From contig NZ_CP025116.1 in NCBI RefSeq assembly GCF_002831625.1, forward strand, positions 1,750,501 to 1,814,500: a stretch of DNA of 64,000 bases, given 5' to 3'. A model generated the notes under the pieces. It saw only the letters and a program-made list of their open reading frames with translations, was not told where the DNA came from and did no database searches. A program made the translations under genes and the position numbers. Within the stretch, counting starts at the first letter, position 1, and each line of letters starts with the position of its first letter. Source of the stretch: Nonlabens sp. MB-3u-79. GTDB taxonomy: Bacteria > Bacteroidota > Bacteroidia > Flavobacteriales > Flavobacteriaceae. Positions 63,518 to 64,000 of the stretch are shown here, one piece after another.

Positions 63518-63817
63518 ATGAAGAATACAAAGAGATCATTTCATTTCGCCGTTTTTTCGAGTGTATTGCTTGTCGTTTTTACGATTTTAGGCCAGACCAC
63601 AAGGACAGCAGCTAATACTATCAATGATATCACTGCTTACTTAATCACCTTGTTTTTTATATCAGTTCTTTTTGGAGCTATTTTTAGTGTTTTGAGTATT
63701 AGAGAGGATTTCCATTGGAAAAAATATGCGGGAATAGGAGTTAATTTCTTCTTTTTGGTAATGACCAGCCTTGCTTTGATCGGTAATTTAAAAGACATCG
63801 TAGAAGCCTTTAGATAA
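63518..63817 (+). CDS. Small membrane protein
   Basis: 99 residues with three hydrophobic segments (about 10-27, 38-60, 70-90) and a charged loop EDFHWKKY between the second and third. Flavobacterial proteins of this form are usually annotated as hypothetical. ATG at 63518 follows an AT-rich leader. No link to neighbours evident. Confidence 0.7.
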   Translation: MKNTKRSFHFAVFSSVLLVVFTILGQTTRTAANTINDITAYLITLFFISVLFGAIFSVLSIREDFHWKKYAGIGVNFFFLVMTSLALIGNLKDIVEAFR

Positions 63818-63852
63818 AGCACTTTTGTTGTGTTATCTTCGTTACCTAGTCC

Positions 63853-64000
63853 ATGAAGGAAATGATATCAACTTATATTCCATATTTAGATCTACAACCT
63901 CATAACAACAGGTTTGCTCAACAAGACCTAAAGACGTTTAAAGAAATTCACCGTACAGGTAGATTCATAGGTGGGGAATGGGTGAATAGATTTGAAAATA
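63853..64000 (+). CDS. DegT/DnrJ/EryC1 aminotransferase, N-terminal part
   Basis: Only 49 residues are present before the end of the window. The start YIPYLDLQPHNNRF and the later HRTGRFIGGEWVNRFE match the N-terminal region of PLP-dependent sugar aminotransferases (typically IPYLDLKP...GWYILGEEVEAFE). Such enzymes aminate keto-sugars for O-antigen or capsule. Together with the FemAB-like gene it suggests a polysaccharide locus to the right. Confidence 0.75.
   Translation, partial: MKEMISTYIPYLDLQPHNNRFAQQDLKTFKEIHRTGRFIGGEWVNRFEN

Overview
The window looks like the chromosome of a marine flavobacterium (Bacteroidota, Flavobacteriaceae; a Nonlabens-like lineage is my best guess from memory). 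Pointers are a proton-pumping proteorhodopsin beside a divergent blh carotene-cleavage gene, a type IX secretion type-B sorting domain, a tmRNA tag reading GENNYALAA, TAnnTTTG-like promoter elements and low GC. Both ends cut a gene: a DUF2075/Schlafen-like protein at 1 and a DegT-type aminotransferase at 64000.

Positions 1-13000 are an accessory array. About nine units, all on the minus strand, are separated by 20-200 bp sites that behave like integron attC sites. Each full site is about 135 bp, has imperfectly inverted ends (RYYYAAC-like and GTTRRRY-like) and carries a central hairpin with a compensatory base-pair change between copies. For three units the sequence at the start of the cassette is the exact reverse complement of that at its end, as expected if one recombination site is split between the two ends. 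No integrase is visible, so the array resembles a cluster of attC sites lacking an integrase. The cargo is rich in likely conflict genes: MazG with DUF2075, a RES-domain protein, a 1545-residue nuclease-STAND NTPase resembling Avs proteins, an HNH nuclease paired with a HEPN/Toprim-type protein, a trypsin-like protease, a DUF4935-like PIN nuclease and a ParB-like protein. The array abuts the 3' side of ssrA (tmRNA).

Positions 13859-44120 are mostly core genome: a decayed secretion-signal remnant, YitT transporter, saccharopine/alanine dehydrogenase-like enzyme, a lectin-repeat secreted protein, a membrane-protein cluster with a small winged-helix regulator and two near-identical operators, a tricorn protease, GH25 lysozyme, dihaem peroxidase, a GIN-domain protein, kdsA in an operon with three rhodanese/persulfide genes, two thioredoxin-fold genes, folD, ffh, blh and proteorhodopsin, FKBP isomerase, VOC protein and HxlR regulator.

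Positions 44481-58834 hold secreted adhesin-like proteins. A two-gene unit (1708-residue DUF4347/thrombospondin-3/lectin protein plus a 410-residue partner, both with 17-residue FFG repeats) is present as two tandem 6.4 kb copies with an apparently identical 2.2 kb core, suggesting recent gene conversion. Positions 59781-64000 contain typA, a structured tandem repeat, a FemAB-like protein and the start of what may be a surface-polysaccharide locus.

A 16-bp palindrome, CGCTTTCGCGAAAGCG, recurs through the core region (seven exact copies, one degenerate, one interrupted) but is absent from the 13 kb cassette array. It lies inside four genes, where in three it encodes AFAKAE.
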